From Microgenomates group bacterium GW2011_GWC1_46_15 (lineage in GTDB: Bacteria > Patescibacteria > Microgenomatia > UBA1400 > UBA12028), in NCBI GenBank assembly GCA_001002285.1, contig LCLX01000001.1, positions 124,001 through 188,000 of the forward strand: a stretch of 64,000 nt of DNA. Reading direction: 5' to 3'. The notes beneath the pieces are model-generated. The model was not told the DNA's origin and searched no databases. It worked only from the letters and a program-made list of their open reading frames with translations. The translations under genes were made by a program, and so were the position numbers. Below are positions 1 to 8,425 of this stretch, piece by piece. Numbering within the stretch: position 1 is the stretch's first letter; each line of letters begins with the position of its first letter.

Positions 1-623
1 CGCTTCTTTCGCCGGTTGCGGATACTTCATTTGATGAAACTGGTTCGTACATTCAACAGGTGTTGCCTGTCCGCGCATTGGGTGATGAAAGAATTCCGCG
101 CGAGCCAAAAATTTTAACGGAAGAGTTGGACTACACAAACCTTTCACAATGGTTCCCAACGCAGGAAATTCCGGAAGTTCGGCCGGAAGAAGCAATCACG
201 TATGAAATTGACATTCCCGCTCTGCGTATTCAGCAGGCAAAAGTGAAGGTAGGCGGGCTTGCTCTTGATAAAAACTTGATTCAATATCCTGGTACTGCTA
301 ATCCTGGTGAACTGGGGTCGCCGGTGATTTTTGGACACTCCGTTTCGCCATTGTTTTATAATCCCTCGCTCAACAACCCACGGCGGTACGTTTCAATTTT
401 TACAAAAATTATGGACTTAAAGAAGGGTGATACAATCACTGTCCGGTACGACGGTATTACGTATACCTACCGTGTAACGAACAAAATGGAAGTGAAACCT
501 GAAGATACGTACATTCTTCAGCAAAGATATGATGTCCGGGAGCTGAAGCTTGTTACATGTACACCGCCGGGAACGGTACTGCGGCGCGGTATCGTGTTTG
601 CCCAACTGGAAGACATACAATGA
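1..623 (+). CDS. Sortase, 5'-truncated by the window edge
   Basis: The frame is open from base 3 with no in-frame stop, so the true start lies upstream; the GTG at 60 is only the first internal start-like codon. The fold signatures are clear: a catalytic His in VIFGHS, the catalytic Cys in LVTCTPPGT, and an Arg eight residues after it (LRRGIVF). Sortases are extracytoplasmic transpeptidases that cleave a sorting signal and join the protein to an amine acceptor. The missing N-terminus would carry the membrane anchor. The C-terminus overlaps ruvX by ATGA. A second sortase lies at 23173-24381 beside an LPKTG protein, so this copy may be the housekeeping or an alternative-specificity enzyme. The class cannot be fixed by eye; the TC-P-PGT pattern recalls class D/E-like enzymes. 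Confidence 0.9.
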   Translation, partial: LLSPVADTSFDETGSYIQQVLPVRALGDERIPREPKILTEELDYTNLSQWFPTQEIPEVRPEEAITYEIDIPALRIQQAKVKVGGLALDKNLIQYPGTANPGELGSPVIFGHSVSPLFYNPSLNNPRRYVSIFTKIMDLKKGDTITVRYDGITYTYRVTNKMEVKPEDTYILQQRYDVRELKLVTCTPPGTVLRRGIVFAQLEDIQ

Positions 624-1000
624 AACTTTTAGCGATTGATTATGGAACAAAACGTGTTGGTGTTGCGCTCAACCACGAGTGGCTCGCCGAACCGTTCGCG
701 GTGTATGAGCGGTCTACCGCTTTGGATGAAGTTGTGAAGTTAGTGCGGTCAGAATGTATTGAGGCAGTGGTGATTGGTATTTCTGAGGGAAAAATGGCTG
801 AAGATGCCCGACGTTTTACGCATGAGGTGTGTGCAAAGACCGGCGCCAAGTATATTGAAGTTGACGAAACGCTCACCAGCAGAGAAACGCATGAGAAACT
901 TGCAAGTAGCGCAATGTCAAAACAAAAAAGACAAAAGCCGATTGATCACTACGCCGCTGCGGCAATCCTACAGGACTATCTCGACACGCATCAATCGTGA
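620..1000 (+). CDS. ruvX: RuvX/YqgF Holliday-junction resolvase-like nuclease
   Basis: A 126-residue protein starting at the ATG at 620, which overlaps the sortase stop as ATGA; a longer in-frame start at 557 would lie inside the sortase and is not needed. The N-terminus has the RNase H-fold motif DYGTKRVGVA with the first catalytic Asp, followed by DETLTS and a C-terminal DHYAAAAILQ motif with the last acidic residue. YqgF proteins process the 5' end of pre-16S rRNA and have been proposed as Holliday-junction resolvases. Length is usual for the family. Translational coupling to the sortase is likely from the overlap. Confidence 0.95.
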   Translation: MKLLAIDYGTKRVGVALNHEWLAEPFAVYERSTALDEVVKLVRSECIEAVVIGISEGKMAEDARRFTHEVCAKTGAKYIEVDETLTSRETHEKLASSAMSKQKRQKPIDHYAAAAILQDYLDTHQS

Positions 1001-1004
1001 ATAT

Positions 1005-1418
1005 TTATTTCTTGAGTGCTAACGCACGGTCAAATGTTTTTTTTGCTGCTTCAAATCCCAAAAGTGATTTCACTTCGTGTTCATCGGCCCACTTCACGTC
1101 TTCCATTTCCCAATCGTGGTCGGCAATATTGCCGGACACGTACTCCATCACATAGTACTGGACGGTTTTAGAAATTTTTTCACCGTTGAATGTATAAAAA
1201 TATGATTCTTTTTCTTGAATTAGCGTGATGATGTTTGCGGTGATGCCGGTTTCTTCACGCACCTCACGGATTGCCGTTGTTTGAGCATCCTCCCCCGGGT
1301 CAATCAAGCCTTTTGGAAATGCCCATTTGTGATAGCCAGAGTGCTTTGCGATCAACCACAATGTTTTACCGCCTTGGGTTTTAAAGACGATTCCGCCAGC
1401 CGAATGTTCAGTTTTCAT
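1005..1418 (-). CDS. NUDIX hydrolase
   Basis: A 137-residue single-domain protein. It contains a complete Nudix box, from GLIDPGEDAQ through REVREETGI, which supplies the metal-binding glutamates for hydrolysing a nucleoside diphosphate linked to another group. The preceding W-FPKG pattern resembles the diadenosine polyphosphate (Ap4A) or MutT-like branches, but substrate cannot be assigned from sequence. It is convergent with ruvX, with 4 bases between stops. Downstream of the palindromic element at 1445-1499 and of tRNA-Arg on the same strand. Confidence 0.92.
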   Translation of the reverse strand: MKTEHSAGGIVFKTQGGKTLWLIAKHSGYHKWAFPKGLIDPGEDAQTTAIREVREETGITANIITLIQEKESYFYTFNGEKISKTVQYYVMEYVSGNIADHDWEMEDVKWADEHEVKSLLGFEAAKKTFDRALALKK

Positions 1419-1444
1419 AGATGTATTATTCTCTAGGTGAGATG

Positions 1445-1499
1445 ATTTCTTTTTGAGGAACTCAGGGTATCGGGTTCCCTGGAGACGAAAAAAAGAAAT
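1445..1499. repeat. Palindromic 55-bp element, copy 1
   Basis: AT-rich inverted arms (ATTTCTTTTT at 1445-1454, AAAAAAAGAAAT at 1488-1499) flank a GC-rich core in which CTCAGGG and CCCTGGAG form an inner stem. The core, read on the plus strand, matches the reverse complement of 60791-60846 at 30 of 33 positions. It lies between the 3' end of tRNA-Arg (minus strand) and the NUDIX gene. Poly-T on both strands would allow a bidirectional terminator, but a terminator does not require such a conserved core and loop, so a small mobile element or structured RNA is also possible. Confidence 0.8.
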
Positions 1500-1512
1500 G
1501 ATCGAACACCTG

Positions 1513-1584
1513 TGCTCCCAAGTGGAATCGAACCACTACCTCAAGGTTCGGAACCTTGTGGTCTATCCGTTAGCCTATGGGAGC
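1513..1584 (-). tRNA. tRNA-Arg (anticodon CCG)
   Basis: Read on the minus strand, a 7-bp acceptor stem (GCTCCCA/TGGGAGC) encloses D, anticodon and T arms. The anticodon stem CAAGG/CCTTG holds the loop TTCCGAA, giving CCG, which reads the Arg codon CGG. The T loop is TTCGATT. Discriminator is A and no CCA is encoded, so CCA must be added after transcription. Confidence 0.95.
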
Positions 1585-1594
1585 GAACAGCCCA

Positions 1595-1603
1595 ATTATA
1601 CCA
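1595..1603 (-). promoter_or_regulatory. Extended -10 promoter of tRNA-Arg(CCG)
   Basis: The minus strand reads TGGTATAAT, a TGn-extended perfect -10 box, about 11 bases upstream of the tRNA 5' end. No good -35 box is visible at the normal distance, as expected for an extended -10 promoter. Confidence 0.6.
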
Positions 1604-1642
1604 GGCTTTCCTTTTTCCTATTCAGTCATATAATTCAAGCCT

Positions 1643-1993
1643 ATGTTTGAAAAAGACAGTATTGAGTACAAACGCGTGGTTTCTCCAGGACATATTCGTC
1701 TGAGTGCGGAGTTACATGGAAAAATTGTTGGATCTGTGATCATCTTCATTCTTGAAAAGATTGCATTGCTCGAAAAATTTCATGTTGATTCAGAAGTAAG
1801 AAAAAATGGAGTAGGGACGCATATGCTTGAAGAAGTTGAGGCACTTTGTGTGGAACAAGGCGCTTTTCAACTTTTGCGCATTGGTATGTTTTGTGACGCA
1901 GACTCAATTTTTGAATATATCGCTATTGTGCAATTTTTACGCAAACGCAAATACAAATATCGAGGTATTTGGTTGTCCAAGAAACTTCGCTAA
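1643..1993 (+). CDS. GNAT-family N-acetyltransferase
   Basis: A 116-residue protein with the acetyl-CoA-binding motif A, visible as VRKNGVGTHMLEEVEAL (the usual Q/R-x-x-G-x-G/A pattern followed by a helix). The preceding strand and VDSEV segment fit the GNAT beta4-alpha3 region. It is short, so the substrate-binding N-terminal part is minimal. The substrate is unknown. It reads toward the dihydrouridine synthase with 35 bases between them. Confidence 0.75.
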   Translation: MFEKDSIEYKRVVSPGHIRLSAELHGKIVGSVIIFILEKIALLEKFHVDSEVRKNGVGTHMLEEVEALCVEQGAFQLLRIGMFCDADSIFEYIAIVQFLRKRKYKYRGIWLSKKLR

Positions 1994-2028
1994 TAGGGTT
2001 CTGTTCATCCATACGGTAAAATGGGCGG

Positions 2029-2982
2029 ATGACCATGTGGCAGATACTTCCTAAACCATTCACAATTCTTGCCCCCATGGAGGAGGTAACGGATACCGTG
2101 TTCCGGCAGATTGTCACGCGCGCAGGCAAGCCGGATGTGTTTTTCACGGAGTTTTGCAATGTTGATGGTTTGCAGTCCAAAGGAAGGGAAAAAGTAATTC
2201 ATCGCTTGCAGTACACAAAAGGCGAACATCCGATTGTTGCGCAAATCTGGGGAAACACGCCCGAGCATTACTACACAACCGCGAAAGAACTCGTAGAGAT
2301 GGGATTTGACGGCATTGATATCAACATGGGATGTCCAGAAAAAGACGTGATTAAAAGCGGGAGCTGTATTGCACTTATCAACAACCGCACGTTGGCGGCA
2401 GAAATTATTGATGCAACACGGCGCGGAGCCAGAAAGTTACCTGTGAGTGTAAAAACGCGGATTGGTCTAAACACCATTGCAACAGAGGATTGGTGCGGGT
2501 GGCTCCTTTCCCAAAACCTTGGCGCGCTTACCGTACATGGAAGAACAGCAAAGGAACAATCTATGGTGCCGGCGCACTGGGATGAGATTGGGAAAGTGGT
2601 GAAGCTGCGGGATCAGATGAAACTCAAAACAATGATTATCGGCAACGGTGACGTGCGGGACAAACATGATGCAGAAGAAAAGGCGCTGATATATGGTGTT
2701 GACGGCGTGATGATCGGCCGCGGAATCTTTGAGAACCTGTGGTGTTTTTCTAACCATCAGCCAACAAAAGACGAACGCCTGCATATGTTGATAGAACACG
2801 CGCGGCTATGGGAAAAAACGTGGGGCAGTACAAAACACTTCGCGATTATGCGCAAGTTTGTGAAGGCATACGTAAAAGGATGGGATGGCGCAAGTGAGTT
2901 GCGGGCAAAGTTAATGACGGCGAACTCTGCTAGTGAGATGGAGAAGATAATTTCGACTTCACATGTCGAGACTTCAAAATAA
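2029..2982 (+). CDS. tRNA-dihydrouridine synthase (Dus family)
   Basis: A 317-residue FMN-dependent TIM-barrel enzyme that reduces uridines in the D loop of tRNA. The N-terminal LAPMEEVTDTVFR is the family's flavin-binding opening, INMGCPEKDV carries the catalytic Cys, the VKTRIG segment follows, and GDGV-like GVDGVMIGRG near the C-terminal part of the barrel binds phosphate of FMN. Either ATG at 2029 or 2035 could start it. Its last 53 bases overlap the convergent membrane-protein gene at 2930-3388. Confidence 0.92.
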   Translation: MTMWQILPKPFTILAPMEEVTDTVFRQIVTRAGKPDVFFTEFCNVDGLQSKGREKVIHRLQYTKGEHPIVAQIWGNTPEHYYTTAKELVEMGFDGIDINMGCPEKDVIKSGSCIALINNRTLAAEIIDATRRGARKLPVSVKTRIGLNTIATEDWCGWLLSQNLGALTVHGRTAKEQSMVPAHWDEIGKVVKLRDQMKLKTMIIGNGDVRDKHDAEEKALIYGVDGVMIGRGIFENLWCFSNHQPTKDERLHMLIEHARLWEKTWGSTKHFAIMRKFVKAYVKGWDGASELRAKLMTANSASEMEKIISTSHVETSK

Positions 2983-3388
2983 TCAACATAATAATGACGT
3001 TCATGATAGCAAGCGCTAATGGATACAGATATGTGGCAATGTTGTATTGTCCCAAAGCAGTAATAGATAAACCGTGTCGTAGCGCGTGTAAAACATAACT
3101 CACGAACGTTTCACTCTCCGGAGCTTTTATTGTTTTTCGTATTGTTGGAATAAATGCAAGTACGTCAACCGTTGTGAGAATAATAATGGATAGGGTTGGA
3201 TCGTTTGTTAACAACCACGGAATAATCGCGAGCAAAGCCGCAATAAATATAATGACATCAGACCTTGTAATGTCCTTACTTCCATACTTGAAGGAAATAA
3301 GCGCGATGAAAATTGTGAGTAGTCCAGTTACTCCCGTTGTCCACGAACCAGCACCTCCTCCTTTATTTAGCCTTTTCTCATTTGCCAA
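2930..3388 (-). CDS. Small polytopic membrane protein, unrecognised
   Basis: A 152-residue protein with four or five hydrophobic segments: TGLLTIFIALISF, DVIIFIAALLAIIPWLL, LSIIILTTVDVLAFIPTI and, near the C-terminus, YLYPLALAIMNVIIMLIIL. The segment DVLAFIPTIRKT followed by P-SE recalls the helix end of PQ-loop/SemiSWEET-type transporters, but the match is weak. The ATG at 3388 overlaps the end of the upstream gene by 22 bases, suggesting coupling. An SD-like GGAGGAGG lies inside the reading frame, with no in-frame start after it. Its 3' end overlaps the dihydrouridine synthase gene on the other strand. Confidence 0.65.
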   Translation of the reverse strand: MANEKRLNKGGGAGSWTTGVTGLLTIFIALISFKYGSKDITRSDVIIFIAALLAIIPWLLTNDPTLSIIILTTVDVLAFIPTIRKTIKAPESETFVSYVLHALRHGLSITALGQYNIATYLYPLALAIMNVIIMLIILKSRHVKSKLSSPSH

Positions 3389-5052
3389 AAAAGAGCAAGA
3401 AGAACACCAAGAAATGTTGCAGCAGAAAGCACATCAACAGCCATTCTTTGCGGTGTTTCGGTCATCTTCGACACAATGAGATTTTGTCCTTTAGGAATGG
3501 GGAACACAAGCATACCGGAGTTTGTAGTGTCTTTGTAGTTCACATCCACCTCTGTTCCATTGACCCAAACCCTCCAGCCAGGATAGTACATAGTGTGCTC
3601 GACAAGCGTTGTGGCCTGAGGCGCATAAGCAGAATACTGATGTTCTTGCGTTTTCCAGGATGTAACGTGAATCTTTGTCTTTGGCGCGCGCGACTCAACT
3701 TTTTGTACTGGAAGACCTTGTGGTTTTGGTACAAGCCATTGTGTTGCCTGTTCATCGGCCCACGTGGTCGTCCCCTCAATCGCATCACCTGTAAACTTTT
3801 CTTCAAACACAACCTGATTGACATGCCACTCGTCTTTGGCGATGGCAAACACGAAAACGATAGAAATAATCACAACGAGCCACGTCACAAAAGGTTTCCA
3901 GTTCATCTTTTTTGATATGTAGTACAAGCCGAAACTTGAAAGAATACTCAGCGAAGAAACAGTGATCATGAGGAACCGCCATGGGAACTGGACAAAGGGT
4001 AAAAGCGGGATACGGTCCCACAACGGTTTGGATATTGGAAACATAAAGAAAAGAGCCGCAAACAGCGCGATCCATGAAAAAAGGAAAGGAAGCGGAAAAG
4101 AGTGTTTGTTTTTTTTCTTGAGAATGAACACGGTGATGCCCGCGACAATGGTGAGCCCAAGATGTACCCAGCCAAGATTAAAAGAAAGTCCATCGTTGTG
4201 GCCTTTTACCGATCCTCCAAATCCCCATCCGCTTTGAATAAGTTGTACCGCGTACACAAAATGATCCGGATAATCACGCGCGATTGTTTGATCTAAAAAC
4301 GTAATACTTTTTTCGGTTAACGCGGGAACGAGGAAGAAACTCGCCATCATAAGTCCGAGAACAAAAGAGATGCTCGCGTGAATTGTTGGCCACAACGATT
4401 TTTTATATATGGATTGCAAAAAACTATATCCAAAAAAGAAAGCAAAGAGGATGAGCGCCGATATGTTGTGTGAAATACCAAGGGCAAAAATAACAAGACT
4501 TGTAAGAAGAATGGTGTACTTCTTTTTCTGCGTGATCGCCTCAACGCCCCACAGAATAAGCGGGGTGAAAATGAATGCCGCGGACTCTGCCACGGACCCT
4601 TTAACGTAGATATTAAGGAGGCGGTACGGGGCGTACATGTACAACACAGATCCTAAGAGTGCGAAGGGAAACGGCACGTGTCTCCGGAGATACACAAACA
4701 TGATGATGCCCGAAAGGATAAATGTAAAAGCAAGCTCAGCTTTCATGGCGGTGGTTGCCGAAAATCCTGCCATCATGATGGGAACGCCAAAGTAATACAC
4801 GGAAGGATAGTTAAAGTTAAAAAATGGATATCCATATCCCGAGTAGAGGCGTTTTGACCAACGGACGGGGAACTGCCCGTCTTGAAACGCTTGGTAAAAC
4901 TCATCCATGCGGATAAGGTGGCCAACGCCGTCATGCGATGAGAAATATCCAGGAAGAGTGAGGTCTTTAATCCCAGGAATGGCAAGCGCGATAACGAGAA
5001 GAATCGGAAGGAACAGTTTGAGAAAGATACTTTTGAATTTTTTACTGGGCAT
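3367..5052 (-). CDS. Large multi-pass membrane protein (PTPS-related/GT-C-like, YfhO-type)
   Basis: About 561 residues from the ATG at 5052; an in-frame TTG at 5127 would add 25 residues that look unlike a signal or TM helix and was not preferred. After an N-terminal TM (FLPILLVIALAIPG) comes a loop with SHDGVGHLIRMDEF and SGYGYPFFNFNYPS. This arrangement is seen in the '6-pyruvoyl-tetrahydropterin synthase-related' membrane family and in GT-C glycosyltransferases that use polyprenyl-linked sugars. About ten further TM helices follow, then a soluble beta-rich C-terminal part (YYPGWRVWVNG, typical of YfhO-like proteins) and a last TM. A role in surface polysaccharide or glycolipid assembly is inferred, not shown. 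Confidence 0.75.
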   Translation of the reverse strand: MPSKKFKSIFLKLFLPILLVIALAIPGIKDLTLPGYFSSHDGVGHLIRMDEFYQAFQDGQFPVRWSKRLYSGYGYPFFNFNYPSVYYFGVPIMMAGFSATTAMKAELAFTFILSGIIMFVYLRRHVPFPFALLGSVLYMYAPYRLLNIYVKGSVAESAAFIFTPLILWGVEAITQKKKYTILLTSLVIFALGISHNISALILFAFFFGYSFLQSIYKKSLWPTIHASISFVLGLMMASFFLVPALTEKSITFLDQTIARDYPDHFVYAVQLIQSGWGFGGSVKGHNDGLSFNLGWVHLGLTIVAGITVFILKKKNKHSFPLPFLFSWIALFAALFFMFPISKPLWDRIPLLPFVQFPWRFLMITVSSLSILSSFGLYYISKKMNWKPFVTWLVVIISIVFVFAIAKDEWHVNQVVFEEKFTGDAIEGTTTWADEQATQWLVPKPQGLPVQKVESRAPKTKIHVTSWKTQEHQYSAYAPQATTLVEHTMYYPGWRVWVNGTEVDVNYKDTTNSGMLVFPIPKGQNLIVSKMTETPQRMAVDVLSAATFLGVLLALFWQMRKG

Positions 5053-5175
5053 GACCACACTGTACCAAGGAACAGACCCACCTGTCCACATTGGTCTTGG
5101 GCGATGAAGGTCTATAAAAGGAACCAACTTTTTGCGTGGATTCAGACAAGCGTCATAGTATATGATGAATGATGT
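5053..5175. other. Divergent intergenic region
   Basis: Separates the minus-strand membrane protein from pilB on the plus strand, so it should hold both promoters. Several AT-rich -10-like words occur near 5155-5165, but no convincing -35/-10 pair with correct spacing was found. Confidence 0.4.
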
Positions 5176-6855
5176 ATGCTTTCAGATGAACAAATAAAAT
5201 CCTTAGTTCTTTCTGCTAACCTTGTTTCCGAACAACAACTGCTCGAGGTTAGTGCCTTTGCCAAGACCGTCGGGCATTCATTACCAGAGGCTTTGATTGA
5301 AAAGGGGTTGGTGAACAGTGAGGTATTCGGAAATCTTGTGGCTTCTTCCCTCAATATCCCATATATCGCGCTTGCGAAATTGCAAATTCCAGAAGAAGTG
5401 ATTAATGAGGTGCCGCCGAGATTGGCGAGAAAATACAAAATGGTTGCCTTTTCTCAGGCTGATGGGAATCTTCATATCGCTGTGGATGACATGCCAAGTT
5501 CTGAAGTTCTTGAGCTACTCGCCCGTAAAACTGGACAAAAAATAATCCTTTACTACGCGTCTTTCAGAGATATTGAAAATGCCATGCAGTTTTACAAAAA
5601 AGATATTCAAAAGACCGTGGATCTTCTTCTCAAGGAAGACACGGGTCGTTTCGAAACTCAAGATTTACCGGTTACAAAAATTGTTGATACTCTTATCCGT
5701 TTTTCATACGACGACAAAGCCTCGGACATTCACATCGAACCCCAAGAAAAAGACGCGATTGTGCGTTTTCGCATCGATGGAGTTCTTCGGGATGTCCTGA
5801 CTATGAGTCGTGATCTGCACGACAGAATTATGACTCGCATTAAGGTGTTATCAAGTTTGCGCACCGATGAACACTTGAGTGCACAGGATGGAAAAATGCA
5901 ACAACACATGGAAGAAGAAACGTTGGATATTCGTGTGTCTATTGTTCCAATCGCCGATGGAGAAAAAGCCGTGTTACGTCTTTTATCTTCTCGGTCTCGG
6001 CAGTTTTCTCTTACTGATCTTGGGATGGATGAAAAGGATTTGGCAAAAGTTACCCGTGCGTATACCCACTCTTTTGGTATGCTCTTGTCCACGGGCCCTA
6101 CGGGATCTGGGAAAACAACTTCCATCTATGCCATGCTGAAAACCTTAAATGAACGAGGGAGTAATGTCACCACTATCGAAGACCCCGTTGAGTATCGTAT
6201 TAAAGGGGCAAACCAGATTCAGGTGAATGTCAAAACCAATCTCACATTTGCCAATGGTTTACGCTCTATCCTTCGTCAAGATCCCAATATTATTTTTGTG
6301 GGCGAAATCCGTGATAGTGAAACTGCCGGTATTGCCGTGAACGCAGCCTTAACCGGACACTTAGTGTTTTCAACACTGCATACCAATGATGCCGCAACGA
6401 CAATCCCCCGTCTCATTGATATGAAAGTTGAGCCGTTCCTTGTGGCATCAACAATCAGTGTCATTATTGCCCAAAGACTTTTGCGTCGTATCTGCGATAT
6501 TTGTAAAGAGCCTCTGATGATTACGGAAGTAGAACTCTTAAAGAATTTTCCAGAAGATATGGTAAAACGTCATTTTGTTGCAAACGAAAAAGGAGAGGTT
6601 CAAATTTTTCATGGTCCGGGGTGCAAGACGTGTCGTAGCTCTGGATATGTGGGAAGGATAGGTATATTTGAAGTATTGGAAGTGACGAAACGCATTCGCG
6701 AACTCATCGTCAAACGAGCCGACGCCGACCTTATTACTATGGCAGCCGTTGAGGAGGGCATGACGACAATTCTGGATGATGGTTTAGATAAGGTTGCTAA
6801 AGGTGTTACCACCCTTGAAGAAGTTTTGCGGGTGACAAAAACGGAGTTTGTATGA
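5176..6855 (+). CDS. pilB: Type IV pilus assembly ATPase PilB/GspE
   Basis: A 559-residue cytoplasmic hexameric ATPase that powers pilus polymerisation. The N-terminal MshEN/T2SSE_N-like domain spans about residues 1-150. Walker A GPTGSGKTT is at 307-315, the Asp box is around IEDPVEY, Walker B-type NIIFVGEIRD is at about 371-380, and the HLVFSTLHT box follows. A four-cysteine zinc site (CDIC and, later, CKTC) separates it from PilT. Start at 5176 gives the usual N-terminus. It overlaps pilC by ATGA and opens a pilus operon reaching about 11.9 kb. Confidence 0.97.
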   Translation: MLSDEQIKSLVLSANLVSEQQLLEVSAFAKTVGHSLPEALIEKGLVNSEVFGNLVASSLNIPYIALAKLQIPEEVINEVPPRLARKYKMVAFSQADGNLHIAVDDMPSSEVLELLARKTGQKIILYYASFRDIENAMQFYKKDIQKTVDLLLKEDTGRFETQDLPVTKIVDTLIRFSYDDKASDIHIEPQEKDAIVRFRIDGVLRDVLTMSRDLHDRIMTRIKVLSSLRTDEHLSAQDGKMQQHMEEETLDIRVSIVPIADGEKAVLRLLSSRSRQFSLTDLGMDEKDLAKVTRAYTHSFGMLLSTGPTGSGKTTSIYAMLKTLNERGSNVTTIEDPVEYRIKGANQIQVNVKTNLTFANGLRSILRQDPNIIFVGEIRDSETAGIAVNAALTGHLVFSTLHTNDAATTIPRLIDMKVEPFLVASTISVIIAQRLLRRICDICKEPLMITEVELLKNFPEDMVKRHFVANEKGEVQIFHGPGCKTCRSSGYVGRIGIFEVLEVTKRIRELIVKRADADLITMAAVEEGMTTILDDGLDKVAKGVTTLEEVLRVTKTEFV

Positions 6856-7904
6856 ACACACACGCCATTTTTCTTTCCACAAACGAAAAAATTGGCCTCA
6901 TGAGCAATTTATCTACAATGTTAACGGCAGGTATTCCGATTTTAGAGGCGGTTGACTCACTCGAATTGGATGCAAAGGGAAACACAAAGATTGTCTTGCA
7001 AGAGTTACGCACAGATCTGAACGAAGGAGAGCGCGTGTATAGTACGATGAGCAAATTTCCACGAGTGTTTGATAAGGTGATGGTGAGTTTGGTGAAAGCT
7101 TCAGAAGAAGCGGGGACATTAAATCAAATCCTCAAGGATTTAAAAGAGAGCATAAAAAAAGAAGCGGAGTTTACTGACAAAATAAAATCGGCACTCACCT
7201 ACCCCGTACTCATTTTGATTATTTTTATGGCGGTACTCCTTATGATTTTAATAGTTGTGATTCCGAAAATTTCAACAGTCTTTTCCCGATTATCAGTACA
7301 ACTGCCATTGCCTACACGAATACTTATTATTGCATCAAACCTTATTTTGCATAATACTGTGCCGCTTCTTCTTGTCCTTGGAGTACTCGTTCTCCTCTTT
7401 ATTTTGATCTACCGACGAAATCGAGGCTTAATCCTTGCTCCATTACTCTCACTTCCCATTATTTCTGACCTCGTACGCAAAATTGACTTAACCCGTTTTT
7501 CACACAGCATGTACTTACTTCTAAGTTCCGGGTTACCGATTTCCGCGGCATTATCGCTTGTTCAGGACGTCGTCATTCGGAAGGATATTGCGCGGATCAT
7601 TTCACAAACCAGGGACATTATCATATCGGGAGGAAAATTATCTGAAGGACTTAAAAAGGGGAACCGTGTTGTACCAGCCATCATGATTAAGCTGATCGAG
7701 GTTGGAGATAAAACTGGGACATTGGACAAATCAATGCAAGATGTCTCCGAGTACATGGAGTATGAGGTTTCTAATCGGTTGCAGACGATCACAGTTCTCT
7801 TGGAGCCCATTATGTTAGTGTTTGTTGGTATTGTCGTAGGCGGCATGATGTTGGCGATTATTGCCCCAATTTATGGTCTTATTGGTCAGGTTGGGGGACG
7901 CTAG
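6852..7904 (+). CDS. pilC: Type IV pilus inner-membrane platform protein PilC/GspF
   Basis: A 350-residue protein with the duplicated GspF domain. Each half has a cytoplasmic helical bundle (SNLSTMLTAGIPILEAV; HSMYLLLSSGLPISAAL) followed by TM helices. The conserved VGDKTGTLD-type loop appears as EVGDKTGTLDKSM in the second half. It anchors PilB at the membrane. The start overlaps the pilB stop as ATGA. Confidence 0.97.
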   Translation: MNTHAIFLSTNEKIGLMSNLSTMLTAGIPILEAVDSLELDAKGNTKIVLQELRTDLNEGERVYSTMSKFPRVFDKVMVSLVKASEEAGTLNQILKDLKESIKKEAEFTDKIKSALTYPVLILIIFMAVLLMILIVVIPKISTVFSRLSVQLPLPTRILIIASNLILHNTVPLLLVLGVLVLLFILIYRRNRGLILAPLLSLPIISDLVRKIDLTRFSHSMYLLLSSGLPISAALSLVQDVVIRKDIARIISQTRDIIISGGKLSEGLKKGNRVVPAIMIKLIEVGDKTGTLDKSMQDVSEYMEYEVSNRLQTITVLLEPIMLVFVGIVVGGMMLAIIAPIYGLIGQVGGR

Positions 7905-7936
7905 ACTGTCAACTCATCACGAAAGCGAGTGTTGCA

Positions 7937-8425
7937 ATGAGTTCTCTACAAAACGTTGGATTTACACTCGTTGAGTTGGCTGTTACGACAGCGCTTTTTT
8001 TAAGTCTACTCGCAATCGCTGTCCCCAATCTTTTGGGAATACGGGAACGTGTTGAAATGAGAAGTGTTGTGAACACTGTTCTGGCCGATATTCGGGGGCA
8101 ACAACTCAAAGCAATGTTGGGTGATACGGAAGGTCGGGAAACGACCGATCTTTACGGGGTTCATTTTGAAACGAGTTCCTACACACTTTTCCATGGGGCA
8201 AGTTACTCACCCTTGGAGTCAACAAATATAGTGATCCCTCTTAGTGGGAATCTCCAGTTCGATCCCGTATCTTTTCCTAATTCAGCCATCATTTTTAACA
8301 AGGGTAGTGGGACGGTTCTTGGTTTTGATTCTCAGGCCCATTCGATTGTGTTGATAAATCCAAACACCAGCGAAACGATTTCGGTAACCTTTAATACATT
8401 TGGCGTTGTGACGGGAGTGCAATGA
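7937..8425 (+). CDS. Prepilin-like minor pilin 1 (GspH-like)
   Basis: A 162-residue protein with a class III signal: a short leader ending in Gly, then FTLVELAV with Glu at +5 and one hydrophobic helix. A prepilin peptidase would cut after the Gly. The remainder is beta-rich and ends with VTFNTFGVV, in the manner of GspH/FimT pseudopilins. Prepilin peptidase is not encoded in this window. Confidence 0.9.
   Translation: MSSLQNVGFTLVELAVTTALFLSLLAIAVPNLLGIRERVEMRSVVNTVLADIRGQQLKAMLGDTEGRETTDLYGVHFETSSYTLFHGASYSPLESTNIVIPLSGNLQFDPVSFPNSAIIFNKGSGTVLGFDSQAHSIVLINPNTSETISVTFNTFGVVTGVQ

Noticed and set aside
1453..1650. 65-codon plus-strand ORF covering the palindromic element and tRNA-Arg
   Set aside because: Arises from reading through a tRNA on the opposite strand; no ribosome-binding site.
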